Part shown: positions 9,962 to 18,003 of the stretch, in pieces
How the letters are laid out: each line of letters begins with the position of its first letter
Numbering within the stretch: the stretch's first letter is position 1
Assembly: GCF_003289945.1 (NCBI RefSeq)
Contig: NZ_QMBP01000005.1
Coordinates: forward strand, 124,001 to 188,000
Reading direction: 5' to 3'
Length of the DNA: 64,000 nucleotides
Origin: Mesorhizobium hawassense
Lineage (GTDB): Bacteria > Pseudomonadota > Alphaproteobacteria > Rhizobiales > Rhizobiaceae
The notes under the pieces: generated by a model
What the model saw: only the letters and a program-made list of their open reading frames with translations
Told to the model about the DNA's origin: nothing
Databases searched by the model: none
Translations under genes and position numbers: made by a program

Positions 9962-10588
9962 CTACAAAAACAGCCGCAACTGCGTGTGGATGATCGACCT
10001 ATAATCCTCGATCGTGCGCCGACCTTCTTCCTCGTCCTGCGTCAGCGCCAGCCGCACGACGCCGCCGGCAAGCTGGAAGATCAGGAACACGACGCGTCCG
10101 AACGCCTCGCGCTGCTCCGCTCGAAGCATCGGCGCGACATGGTCGCAGAGTATCTTCGCCTGATGCCTCGTCTCGACAATGTCGAGATGCTGCAGCGCCT
10201 TGTCGGCCTGGATGGCGTTCTGCAGGTCCTGGATCGCCGGATCCGCCGCGACGCGGCCGTAATAATCGTCGAGCAAACGGTCAGCCGCCGCGGTCACGTC
10301 GCCCGGCCCGCTTATCCCGGTGATGATCGCACCGAAGCGGGCGCGGCTTTCCTCGGAAAACCGCTCGTAGAGCATCGCCAGGATCGCCGACTTCGACGGA
10401 AAATAATGATAGACGGTGGCGATCGGTCCGCCGGCAAGCGCGCCGACTTCCTTCATCGTCACCGCGTCGATGCCCTTTTCGCCGATCAGCCGCATGGTCG
10501 TGGCGAGGATCGCATCGATACGCTCGCGGCTGCGCTCCTGTTTGGGCCTGCGCCGCGGTTCCGTCGCCGTTCGTTTTGCATCCGTCAT
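9962..10588 (-). CDS. TetR-family transcriptional regulator
   Basis: A 208-residue repressor-type protein. The N-terminal helix-turn-helix begins near residue 20 (RIDAILATTMRLIGEKGIDAVTM) with the recognition stretch GGPIATVYHYFPSKSAIL. The remaining alpha-helical part would bind ligand and dimerise. The ATG chosen gives a short basic leader before the domain; an ATG three codons upstream has a GGGAAAG site and is a fair alternative. It is divergent from the MFS transporter gene, and a perfect dyad at 10664-10678 lies between them, so repression of the transporter operon is the natural reading. Confidence 0.9.
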   Translation of the reverse strand: MTDAKRTATEPRRRPKQERSRERIDAILATTMRLIGEKGIDAVTMKEVGALAGGPIATVYHYFPSKSAILAMLYERFSEESRARFGAIITGISGPGDVTAAADRLLDDYYGRVAADPAIQDLQNAIQADKALQHLDIVETRHQAKILCDHVAPMLRAEQREAFGRVVFLIFQLAGGVVRLALTQDEEEGRRTIEDYRSIIHTQLRLFL

Positions 10589-10663
10589 GGCCCGCATCTT
10601 TCCCGGAAAAGTGCGAATTCGCGGTTGACAAGAAACATGATCAAGTATCAGTTTCGCTAAATG

Positions 10664-10678
10664 CTGACAATCTGTCAG
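10664..10678. promoter_or_regulatory. Candidate TetR operator
   Basis: CTGACA, three bases, TGTCAG is a perfect six-base dyad in the TetR/MFS divergent gap, 33 bases before the GTG of the transporter. Repressor sites of this family typically occupy this position. Confidence 0.55.
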
Positions 10679-10710
10679 TTTTTCGATCGAGCTGCAAGGG
10701 AGAGCACCTC

Positions 10711-11895
10711 GTGACTGCATCGCAAGCCGCGCAAGCGGAAAATGGCGATTGGCTGGTCGGCAACCCGAGCGGCCTGCAACTGGCCTCGGCGCTGTGGATC
10801 GGGTCGGTCGGCCTGCTCATCCTCGGGCTGCAGCCGGTGCTGCTCGGCGCGCTCTACACCGAAGGCCATGTCACCGGCGACGAGCTGGCGCTGGTCGCCA
10901 CCGCCGAGATGATTGCGATCGCCATCGGCTCGGCGATCGTGGCGATGCTGCTCCCCGCCAGGAACATGCGCTGGAAGAGCGCGGTGCTGCTCGTGCTCTT
11001 GGCGCTCGCCAATTTCTGGACCGCTTATGCCAGTAGCCCCAACGCGCTGATCGGCGCGCGCATACTGGCCGGCCTTGCGGAAGGCGGGCTGGTCGCCGTG
11101 GCGACGGAGCTGATCGCGCGCTCGCGCCGGGCCGAGCGCATCGGCGGTTATTTCGTCACGCTGCAGACCTTGGCGCAATGCGCGCTGGCGCTGATCCTCG
11201 CGCTCTATGCGGTGCCTGCGGCCGGCTCGGCCGGCGGCTTCATCGCGCTCGGCGTCGTCTGCCTGCTTTCGCTGGCCGTCGCCTGGACGGTGGCGGACGA
11301 TTATGCCGACCTGCCGAAGGAAGAGCAGTTCGCCAATGTGGCGACCGTACCGGCGATCACCGCGTTGCTGTCGATCTTCTGCTATTTCATGTTCTTCGGT
11401 GCCGTCTGGGCCTTTCTCGAGCCCATCGGCGCGCAGTTCGGCATCGACGGCCGCACAGTCGGCCTGATGGTTTCGGCAAGCCTTGCCGCGCAGGTGATCG
11501 GCGCCCTGACCGCGACCGTCTTCGAGGCGCGCATCGACTATCGTTTCGCCATCACGATCATCGGCATCGTCGCGACGGTCAGCTCGGTGCTGCTCGCTTC
11601 AGGTCCGGGCCTTTCGGTGTTCTGGGCAGTGGCGCTGGTGATGGGCTTCATTCTGCTCTTCATCGTGCCTTACCAGATCCGCTTCGCCATCACCGCCGAC
11701 GAGACGCGCACCGCAGCCCTCCTTGTGCCGGCCGCACAACTCTTCGGCCTCGCCATCGGCCCGATCGCCGCCTCACTGTTGATCGACGGCGCGAACTTCC
11801 GGCCCGTGCCCGAGTTTGCCGCGGCGACCGCATTGGCCAGCGTGCTTTTGCTCGGCGTCTTCGTGCTGGTCGCGCGCCGCAGGGGCAAGGCCTGA
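10711..11895 (+). CDS. MFS transporter
   Basis: A 394-residue inner-membrane protein with about twelve hydrophobic segments, the normal size for the major facilitator family. Short charged loops such as LPARNMRWKS and IARSRRAERIGGY lie where MFS cytoplasmic loops fall. The GTG start was chosen because AAGGGAGAG lies just before it; upstream sequence in the frame belongs to the TetR promoter. It leads an operon with a lactone-oxidase-like enzyme and a DSD1-family enzyme and is divergent from a TetR regulator, so uptake or export of a sugar-derived compound handled by those enzymes is plausible. Confidence 0.88.
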   Translation: MTASQAAQAENGDWLVGNPSGLQLASALWIGSVGLLILGLQPVLLGALYTEGHVTGDELALVATAEMIAIAIGSAIVAMLLPARNMRWKSAVLLVLLALANFWTAYASSPNALIGARILAGLAEGGLVAVATELIARSRRAERIGGYFVTLQTLAQCALALILALYAVPAAGSAGGFIALGVVCLLSLAVAWTVADDYADLPKEEQFANVATVPAITALLSIFCYFMFFGAVWAFLEPIGAQFGIDGRTVGLMVSASLAAQVIGALTATVFEARIDYRFAITIIGIVATVSSVLLASGPGLSVFWAVALVMGFILLFIVPYQIRFAITADETRTAALLVPAAQLFGLAIGPIAASLLIDGANFRPVPEFAAATALASVLLLGVFVLVARRRGKA

Positions 11896-11909
11896 GCGGG
11901 AGGATCGAG

Positions 11910-13190
11910 ATGGCAAACACCTGGAGCAACTGGTCGGGCTTCGTCACGGCGTCGCCGAAATCGATCGCGACACCGGCCGATGCCGGCGAACTGGCGGAGC
12001 TTGTGCGCTCGGCGCCCGGTCCGCTGCGCGTCGCGGGTGCTGGCCATTCCTTCACGCCGCTGGTGCAGTCTAACGGCACCATCGTCTCGCTGGAGAAGAT
12101 CGAGGGGCTGGTCTCGCACGATGCCGCGAACAACCGTGCGCGGGTGAGGGCGGGCACGCGGCTCGGCGCCCTGATGCACATCCTGCAAGGCATCGGCCAG
12201 GGCCTGCCCAACATGGGCGACATCGACAAGCAGGCGATCGGCGGTGCGCTGGGCACGGCGACGCACGGCTCCGGTCCGACGCTCGGCGCCTATCACACGC
12301 AGCTGGAGACTGTTCAGTTCGTCGACGGGCAAGGCAAGTTACGGGAATACAGCCGGGCAGGGGACCAGGACATGATCCACGCCACCGGCGTGGCTCTGGG
12401 CGCCTTCGGCGTGCTGACCGAAGTGAGGATGAACAACATCGCGACCTACCGGCTGCGCCGCCGCAAATGGGTGCTGCCGATCGACGACATGCTGCGCGAT
12501 TTCGAGACGATGATGGCCGCGCATCGCTCGGCCGAGTTCTACTACATCCCGTTTTCGGGCTACGCCCAGTTCATCGCCAGCGATTTCAGCGACGCGGCAC
12601 CCACGCCGCGGCCGACCGAGGACGACGAGGAGGGGCTGGCGACCTTGCGCAAGCTGCGCACCGTACTGCGCTGGCTGCCGTCACTGCGCCGCGCGCTGAT
12701 CAAGGGCGCGGTGAAGAAGGTGCCGTCCGAGGACTACGTGCAGGACTGGCTCAACGTCTACGCCAGCGACCGTCGCACCAAATTCAACGAGATGGAGTAC
12801 CACCTGCCTTACGAGGAGGGTCCGAAGGCGTTGGCCGAGATCATCGCGCTGACGGAAAAGCACTTTCCGGAAGTGTATTTCCCGATGGAGGTGCGCTCGG
12901 TGGCGCCCGACGAATTCTGGCTTTCGCCCTTCCACAAGCGGCTGACCTGCTCGATAGCAATCCACCACGATGCGGCGAATGACCCGCTGCCCTTCATGCG
13001 CGCCGCCGAGCCGATCCTGCGCAAATATGGCGGCCGGCCGCATTGGGGCAAGATGCACAGCCTCAAGGCGGCGGATTTCAAAAAGCTCTATCCGCGCTGG
13101 GATGAGGCGATGGCGGTGCGCCGCGACATCGATCCGGACAATCGTTTCGTCTCGCCCTATATGGCCGGCCTGTTCGGCATCCCGCAATGA
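11910..13190 (+). CDS. FAD-linked sugar-lactone / alditol oxidase (D-arabinono-1,4-lactone oxidase family)
   Basis: A 426-residue flavoprotein. The N-terminal FAD-binding PCMH domain shows LRVAGAGHSFTPLVQSNGTI, where the His can carry covalent FAD, and GGALGTATHGSGPTLG near residue 110. The C-terminal ALO domain closes with RPHWGKMHSL and the ending DPDNRFVSPYM, typical of L-gulonolactone / arabinonolactone / alditol oxidases. These pass electrons from a sugar lactone or polyol to oxygen. GGGAGG precedes the ATG. It sits between an MFS transporter and a DSD1-type enzyme whose ATG overlaps its stop, so the three act together. Exact substrate unknown. Confidence 0.88.
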   Translation: MANTWSNWSGFVTASPKSIATPADAGELAELVRSAPGPLRVAGAGHSFTPLVQSNGTIVSLEKIEGLVSHDAANNRARVRAGTRLGALMHILQGIGQGLPNMGDIDKQAIGGALGTATHGSGPTLGAYHTQLETVQFVDGQGKLREYSRAGDQDMIHATGVALGAFGVLTEVRMNNIATYRLRRRKWVLPIDDMLRDFETMMAAHRSAEFYYIPFSGYAQFIASDFSDAAPTPRPTEDDEEGLATLRKLRTVLRWLPSLRRALIKGAVKKVPSEDYVQDWLNVYASDRRTKFNEMEYHLPYEEGPKALAEIIALTEKHFPEVYFPMEVRSVAPDEFWLSPFHKRLTCSIAIHHDAANDPLPFMRAAEPILRKYGGRPHWGKMHSLKAADFKKLYPRWDEAMAVRRDIDPDNRFVSPYMAGLFGIPQ

Positions 13191-14323
13191 GAGCCTATTT
13201 CGCCGCCCTGTCCGAGGCACTGAGGGCCGCCGAGATTTTCCGGCCCTGCCTCGTGCTCGACCGCGACCGGCTGGACGGCAACATCGCGCAGGTGAAAAAG
13301 AGGCTGGCGCCGGGCCTCGCCGTGCGGCTGGTCGACAAGTCACTGCCTTGCATGCCGCTGATTTCGCACATCGCCAGGGCGCTTGGCACCAACCGCTTCA
13401 TGACCTTCCACCCGCCGGTCACGCAGGCCGTGCTCGACGCTTTTCCCGACGGCGACCTGCTCTACGGCAAGCCGATGCCGGTGGGTGCCGCCAAGGCAGC
13501 ACTGACCCAAGGCAGCGCCGGCTGGTGGTCGCGAGTCTGCTGGCTGATCGATACGCCTGAGCGGCTGGCCGATTACGGCGCCTTGGCCGCCGCGCTCGAC
13601 ACCGAACTGCGCTTCGCCTTCGAGGTCGATGTCGGCCTGCATCGCGGCGGCTTTCGTGATCCCGCCGAGATCAAGGCGCTGACAATACCGGGGCGCATGC
13701 GCTGCGAAGGCATCATGGCCTATGAGGCGCATGCGCCGGAGATACCGGGACTGTTCGGTGGTGCGGGAAAAGCACTGAAGCAGGCCTCGGCCAAAGCCGC
13801 GGAGTTCGTCGCTGCCCTCGACCCGGACCAGCGCCGTATCCTCAACATAGGCGGCTCGAAGACGGCGCTGCTGCATGGCGGCGGCGTCGCCAACGAAGTG
13901 TCGATCGGCTCGGCCTTCGTGCTGCCGAGCGACTTCGACATGCCCGGCCTCGACGGCTTCCAGCCGGCGGCCTTCATCGCCACGCCGATCCTCAAGGCGC
14001 TCCATCCGATGCTGCCCGGCCCGCCGGCGGTTTCCAGGGCGCTGCAGGCGCTTGGCCTCTTCCCGCGCAAGGGCTGCTATCTCTACGGCGGCAAATGGAT
14101 GACCGAACCGGTGTTTCCCGAAGGCATGAAGCCGAACGGCTTGATCGGCCTGTCGTCCAATCAGCAATTCATGGGCCTGCCGGCGGGAGCAGATGTGAAG
14201 CCCGGCGACTACGCCTTCCTGCGGCCGACGCAGAGCGAGGCCGTGCTGCAGCATTTCGGCGCAATCGCGGTGTTTGCCGGTGGGCGGATAGTGGAGTTCT
14301 GGCCGGTGCTGCCGATGGGGTGA
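13187..14323 (+). CDS. DSD1-family PLP-dependent enzyme (alanine-racemase fold; D-amino-acid deaminase/aldolase-like)
   Basis: A 378-residue protein. RPCLVLDRDRLDGNIAQ starts an alanine-racemase-type barrel and Lys51 in RLVDKSLP is the likely PLP lysine. FEVDVGLHRGGF is a strand of the barrel, and NIGGSKTALLHG with the C-terminal PGDYAFLRPTQSEAVLQHFG matches D-threonine-aldolase / D-serine-dehydratase (DSD1) proteins, where metal ligands are near the C-terminus. The ATG overlaps the previous stop (ATGA). The pairing with a sugar-lactone oxidase suggests action on a hydroxy-amino acid or amino sugar product, but this is inference. Confidence 0.8.
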   Translation: MRAYFAALSEALRAAEIFRPCLVLDRDRLDGNIAQVKKRLAPGLAVRLVDKSLPCMPLISHIARALGTNRFMTFHPPVTQAVLDAFPDGDLLYGKPMPVGAAKAALTQGSAGWWSRVCWLIDTPERLADYGALAAALDTELRFAFEVDVGLHRGGFRDPAEIKALTIPGRMRCEGIMAYEAHAPEIPGLFGGAGKALKQASAKAAEFVAALDPDQRRILNIGGSKTALLHGGGVANEVSIGSAFVLPSDFDMPGLDGFQPAAFIATPILKALHPMLPGPPAVSRALQALGLFPRKGCYLYGGKWMTEPVFPEGMKPNGLIGLSSNQQFMGLPAGADVKPGDYAFLRPTQSEAVLQHFGAIAVFAGGRIVEFWPVLPMG

Positions 14324-14353
14324 GGGCGCACGAAGGCCGCGACAATCAATTTA

Positions 14354-14366
14354 TTGACTCAGTCAA
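14354..14366. promoter_or_regulatory. Palindrome before MarR-GNAT gene
   Basis: TTGACT-C-AGTCAA, a perfect six-base dyad, overlaps a -35-like TTGACT and lies 39 bases before the start of the MarR-GNAT gene. Autorepression by that MarR domain is a reasonable inference. Confidence 0.5.
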
Positions 14367-14404
14367 CTAAATGATTGATCCTGTCCAGGACAGGAGGATT
14401 CCCC

Positions 14405-15340
14405 ATGACCATCCACGACCACCCCGGCAAGGAACGCATCGAGACGGTGCGCGCCTTCAACCGCTTCTACACCCGCCAGATCGGCCTGCTCGACGAGGGC
14501 CTCCTGAAGAGCCCATTCTCGCTGACCGAGGCGCGGGTGCTTTACGAGCTTGCGCATCGCGACGGGCTGGTCGCCAGCGACCTGGTGCGCGATCTCGGCC
14601 TCGACCCCGGCTATGTCAGCCGGCTCTTGAAGAAATTCGAGGAGCGCGGCCTGGTCGAGCGCGAAGCCACCGAAGCCGACGCGCGCCGCGCCTCGATCGC
14701 GCTGACGCCGGCGGGCAGGCAGGCTTTCGCGCCGCTCAACCAGGATTCGCACGACCAGGTGCGCGCGCTGCTCGACCGCCTGGCGCCCGTCGACCAGGAG
14801 CGGCTGGTCAAGGCCATGCGCACCGTGCAGGACCTGCTCGGTGACAGGCCCGAACCCAAGGTGCCCTACATCCTGCGGCCGCTGCAGGTCGGCGACATCG
14901 GCTGGGTCACGCGCCGCCAGGGCATGCTCTACGCTGACGAATATGGCTGGGACGAAACCTACGAGGCGCTGGTCGCCGAAATCCTAGGCGAGTTCGTCAA
15001 GAATTTCGTCCCGCAGTGGGAGCGCGGCTGGATCGCCGAGCGCGAGGGCGAGGTGGTCGGCTCGGTTTTCGTCGTGCGCAAGTCGCCCAAGGTGGCGAAG
15101 CTGAGGCTGCTCTACGTCGAGCCCGCGGCGCGGGGGCTCGGCATCGGCCGGCGGCTGGTCGACGAATGCATCGCCTTCGCCCGCGCCAAGGGTTATCGGA
15201 CGCTGACGCTCTGGACCAACGACATATTGGGCTCGGCCCGCCGCATCTACCAGGAAGCGGGCTTCAAGCTGGTCGATGAAGAGCGCCATCATTCCTTCGG
15301 CAAGGACTTGGTCGGCCAGACCTGGAACCTGGAACTCTAG
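14405..15340 (+). CDS. MarR-family regulator fused to GNAT acetyltransferase
   Basis: A 311-residue two-domain protein. Residues 1-150 form a MarR winged helix: FSLTEARVLYELAH, then LVASDLVRDLGLDPGYVSRLLKKFEERGLV, then wing residues in EADARRASIALTPAG. Residues 160-311 form a GNAT domain with the acetyl-CoA loop VEPAARGLGIGRRLVDE (Q/RxxGxG/A) and a C-terminal ARRIYQEAGFKLVDEE. AGGAGG lies ahead of the ATG. Such fusions are known, mostly with small-molecule or protein acetylation roles that are not well defined. A palindrome upstream suggests it controls its own gene. Confidence 0.92.
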   Translation: MTIHDHPGKERIETVRAFNRFYTRQIGLLDEGLLKSPFSLTEARVLYELAHRDGLVASDLVRDLGLDPGYVSRLLKKFEERGLVEREATEADARRASIALTPAGRQAFAPLNQDSHDQVRALLDRLAPVDQERLVKAMRTVQDLLGDRPEPKVPYILRPLQVGDIGWVTRRQGMLYADEYGWDETYEALVAEILGEFVKNFVPQWERGWIAEREGEVVGSVFVVRKSPKVAKLRLLYVEPAARGLGIGRRLVDECIAFARAKGYRTLTLWTNDILGSARRIYQEAGFKLVDEERHHSFGKDLVGQTWNLEL

Positions 15341-15542
15341 TCCGTGAGGGCGCTCCGCGGCATTTGCCGGAGGCGGCCAGCAATGCTATGACGAAATGGT
15401 CGAAAAGGACCTGGAGCGGCACCCGGTAAGCCCGTTCCCTTCCGCCTGATGGAAGCTCCGTTCCCGCCCAATGCGGAAACCCACGGCAAGCTTGAGGCGC
15501 GATTTGCGCCCGGCTTGGCGTTCGGGGTTTCGCTGATCGGCG

Positions 15543-15573
15543 CTCCTTCGTTTGCCAGGCCCCAACGAAGGAG
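15543..15573 (+). promoter_or_regulatory. Hairpin enclosing the ribosome binding site
   Basis: CTCCTTCGTT at 15543-15552 pairs perfectly with AACGAAGGAG at 15564-15573, with an 11-base loop. The right arm contains the AAGGAG Shine-Dalgarno sequence of the monooxygenase gene that begins eight bases later. In the transcript the site would be hidden, implying translational control (thermosensor, ligand or protein), unless the dyad is a DNA operator. Confidence 0.6.
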
Positions 15574-15580
15574 AAACGAA

Positions 15581-15895
15581 ATGCCCATCATTCGAGCCAA
15601 GACCGGCGTCGTCACGCAGATCAATGTCTTCACGGTGCCCGACGGTGGCCAGCAACCGCTGATCGACCTGTTGCAAGAGGCGGCAATCAGTTGCCGGACG
15701 GTGCCCGGTTGGATGTCGGCCAGCTTGCATCGCAGCCTGGATGGCAGCCGCGTGGTCAACTATGCGCAGGCGCAGGATCAAGCCGCCATGCGTCGCGTGT
15801 TCGAGCATTTGCTGGCGAACGGTTACTTCGATCGCAACAAGGCGCTGGGCCAAGCCAATCCCGGCCTCTACGAGGTGGCGCTGATAGTCGAATAA
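15581..15895 (+). CDS. Antibiotic biosynthesis monooxygenase (ABM) domain protein
   Basis: A 104-residue protein of the dimeric alpha/beta ABM fold. TQINVFTVPDGGQQPLIDLLQEA begins the fold, PGWMSASLHRSLDGSRVVNYAQ is the characteristic central strand pair, and LYEVALIVE the last strand. Members are cofactor-free oxygenases or quinone/heme-handling proteins; this one has no partner gene to define its substrate. The start was set by the AAGGAG site and the ABM domain limits. The ribosome site lies in a stable hairpin. Confidence 0.82.
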   Translation: MPIIRAKTGVVTQINVFTVPDGGQQPLIDLLQEAAISCRTVPGWMSASLHRSLDGSRVVNYAQAQDQAAMRRVFEHLLANGYFDRNKALGQANPGLYEVALIVE

Positions 15896-15900
15896 CGGCC

Positions 15901-15934
15901 GGGCGGCGGTGGGCCGCAGGCCCATCCGCCGCCC
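15901..15934. terminator. Convergent-gene hairpin
   Basis: A stem of nine base pairs (GGGCGGCGG with CCGCCGCCC) topped by a second five-pair stem with a three-base loop sits between the ABM and AraC stop codons. There is no T run, so it is a probable but weak bidirectional terminator. Confidence 0.45.
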
Positions 15935-15941
15935 GCTTGGG

Positions 15942-16775
15942 TCAGCCCTTCACCGGCAGCCAGATCTCCAGCCCGCCATTGCCGGTGCGCGCGTCGAATT
16001 CGGGTCCATAGCGCTCGAATTCGGGGGCGTCGGCGATCTCGTGGCCCGAGGCCGGCAGCCAGCTGTTCCAGATCGTGTTGATGGTGCGGCGGATGGTCGA
16101 GATGTGCTGGCGATGCGAGAACACCGCGTATTTCCGCGCCGGCATCCGCACCCGATGGAAATCCTTGGGCAGGTCGGAAAAATCCTGCACCTCGACGCCG
16201 GCGACATAGTCGAAATTGCCGGCGTCGTCGCCATTGGTGCAGACGCCGTAGAAGACGCCGGGCACCGCGCCGGGAATGTTGCCGATATAGGGCGCGAAGC
16301 GCTGCCACTGCATCGGGATGCCGGCGCTGGTTTCGCAGCTGTAGCGCTCGCCGAGCCCGGCAATGAGGAAGGGGCGGCTGGTCTCGAAGCGCGGCGGCTC
16401 GAGCGTGGTGAGAAGTGAACTGTCCATCAGTATAGGCTCCACGAGGTCGAGGTTTCGGGTCGAGCCCTGCGCGCGCACCAGTTCCGGCGTTGTGCCGAAC
16501 GCGTCGCGAAAAGCCCGCGTGAACGCCTCATGCGAACCGTAGCAGGCATCTAGCGCGACCTGGAGAATGTCGGGCGCGCCGCCGGCCAGCTGGCGCGCCG
16601 CTTCGCTCAAGCGGCGGGCCCGCATATAGCCCATGACCGACCGTCCGGTGGCGGCGCCGAAGGCGCGCGTCACATGAAAGCGCGACACGCCGCTGCTTTG
16701 CGCGACATCGTCGAGCGAAATCGCATCCGGCAGATGGCTTTCGACAAACCACAGCGCTTTCTCGGTCGGGTTCAT
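15942..16775 (-). CDS. AraC-family regulator with GyrI-like effector domain
   Basis: A 277-residue protein. The N-terminal AraC DNA-binding domain carries two helix-turn-helix units: ISLDDVAQSSGVSRFHVTRAF and ILQVALDACYGSHEAFTRAF, followed by FGTTPELVR. From about residue 120 comes a GyrI-like/AraC effector-binding domain (ETSRPFLIAGLGERY, then DFHRVRMPARKYAVFSHRQH and LEIWLPVKG), as in SoxS/Rob- or BmrR-like drug-responsive regulators. AAGGAGG precedes the ATG. It is divergent from the LacI gene. Likely a sensor of a bulky hydrophobic or cationic compound; its target is not evident. Confidence 0.9.
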   Translation of the reverse strand: MNPTEKALWFVESHLPDAISLDDVAQSSGVSRFHVTRAFGAATGRSVMGYMRARRLSEAARQLAGGAPDILQVALDACYGSHEAFTRAFRDAFGTTPELVRAQGSTRNLDLVEPILMDSSLLTTLEPPRFETSRPFLIAGLGERYSCETSAGIPMQWQRFAPYIGNIPGAVPGVFYGVCTNGDDAGNFDYVAGVEVQDFSDLPKDFHRVRMPARKYAVFSHRQHISTIRRTINTIWNSWLPASGHEIADAPEFERYGPEFDARTGNGGLEIWLPVKG

Positions 16776-16887
16776 GTGCCTCCTTCTCGCATTGGCCGGA
16801 CAATTGTGTCGCGTCCCTGCACCACCAGTTTGATCGAAATTGCGCAGGGCGCAAATTTGAAAGAAAAGGGTCATCGAAGCGATTGCG

Positions 16888-16900
16888 CAAACGTTTCGAT
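16888..16900. promoter_or_regulatory. Candidate LacI-family operator
   Basis: AAACGTTT within GCAAACGTTTCGA has the central CG dyad typical of LacI/PurR-type operators. It lies about 90 bases before the LacI gene that heads the sugar transporter operon, so autoregulation is likely. Confidence 0.55.
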
Positions 16901-16989
16901 AACTCTATGGTTTCAGGAAATCCGCCACAGAGCGGACGGGAAACGCAATCTGAGGGAGGAGCGCTTGTCAGCACTCCGCACGAGCCGTC

Positions 16990-18003
16990 ATGCCGACAAT
17001 GGCTGAGGTCGCGCGCCGCGCCGGCGTCTCGATTTCGACTGTCTCGCATGTCGTCAACCGCACGCGCTTCGTCTCGCCCGAGAAGGCGCAGCTGATCAAT
17101 GACGCCATCGCCGCCATGGGTTACCAGCCCAATGAGCTGGCGCGCTCACTGAAGGTCGCGTCCACCAACAGCGTCGGCCTCGCCATCTCGGCGATTTCCA
17201 ACCCCTATTTCACCGACATCATCTGCGCGGTCGAAGCCGAATGCGCTCGCCTCGGCCTGATGGTGTTCCTATCGGACACGCAGGAAGACCCCGACCGCGA
17301 GTTGCAGGTGGTGCGCGCTTTCCACCAGCGCCGCGTCGATGGCGTCATCCTGGCGCCGTCCGGCGCGCCGCAGCGCGCGATCGACTATCTCGCCGACAAG
17401 AAGCTGCCTTGCGTTTTGATCGACCGCTTCGCCGACGATCGCTTCGACCAGATCGGCGTCGAGAACGAGACGGCGATGCATGCACTCATCGACCATGTCG
17501 CGTCCTTCGGCCACGAGCGCATCGGCTACATCGCCGGCCAGCCGGGCCTTGCCACCACGCGCGAACGCATCGAGGCGTTTCGCGGCTCACTCTCCGCCAA
17601 TGGACTTGAGTGCCTGCCGCGCTATGTCTCGCCGGAGAATGTCGACACGGCGAGCGCGACCGCATCGACGCATGCGATTCTGTCGCTCCCAGTGCCGCCC
17701 ACCGCTCTGGTCACCGGCAACAACATGACCACCATTGGAGCTGTCCGCGCCATCCGTGAGAAGGGGCTTTTGATCCCCCGCGATCTCTCGCTGGTCGGCT
17801 TCGACGATTTCGAATGGGCGGACTGCTTCGAGCCGCGCCTGACGCTCGTCGAGCAGCCCTGCACCGAGATCGGCCGACAGGCTGCAGCGCTGTTGAGCGC
17901 GCGCATCGCCTCCAGCGACGCCGCCCCCCGCGCCGTGCGCCTGCGGGCGACGCTGCAGGCGCGGGAATCCTGCGCGAGACCGGCTGAAGTGAGGCCAGCA
18001 TGA
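16990..18003 (+). CDS. LacI-family transcriptional regulator of sugar transport
   Basis: A 337-residue repressor. Residues 2-50 are the DNA-binding headpiece (MAEVARRAGVSISTVSHVVN), with the hinge helix at NELARSLK. The rest is a periplasmic-binding-protein-like sugar sensor (VGLAISAISNPYFTDII; VDGVILAPSG; GFDDFEWADCF; LTLVEQP). Its stop overlaps the ATG of the transporter ATPase (ATGA), so it is co-transcribed with the transporter it presumably regulates. The first in-frame ATG gives a complete headpiece. Confidence 0.93.
   Translation: MPTMAEVARRAGVSISTVSHVVNRTRFVSPEKAQLINDAIAAMGYQPNELARSLKVASTNSVGLAISAISNPYFTDIICAVEAECARLGLMVFLSDTQEDPDRELQVVRAFHQRRVDGVILAPSGAPQRAIDYLADKKLPCVLIDRFADDRFDQIGVENETAMHALIDHVASFGHERIGYIAGQPGLATTRERIEAFRGSLSANGLECLPRYVSPENVDTASATASTHAILSLPVPPTALVTGNNMTTIGAVRAIREKGLLIPRDLSLVGFDDFEWADCFEPRLTLVEQPCTEIGRQAAALLSARIASSDAAPRAVRLRATLQARESCARPAEVRPA

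Noticed and set aside
9962..10720. Longer TetR frame starting at 10720
   Set aside because: The first 44 codons cover the operator region and lack family similarity.
11178..13190. 670-codon frame overlapping the MFS gene
   Set aside because: Only its part from 11910 onward shows a protein family (lactone oxidase); the first part reads the MFS gene in another frame. The start was moved to 11910.
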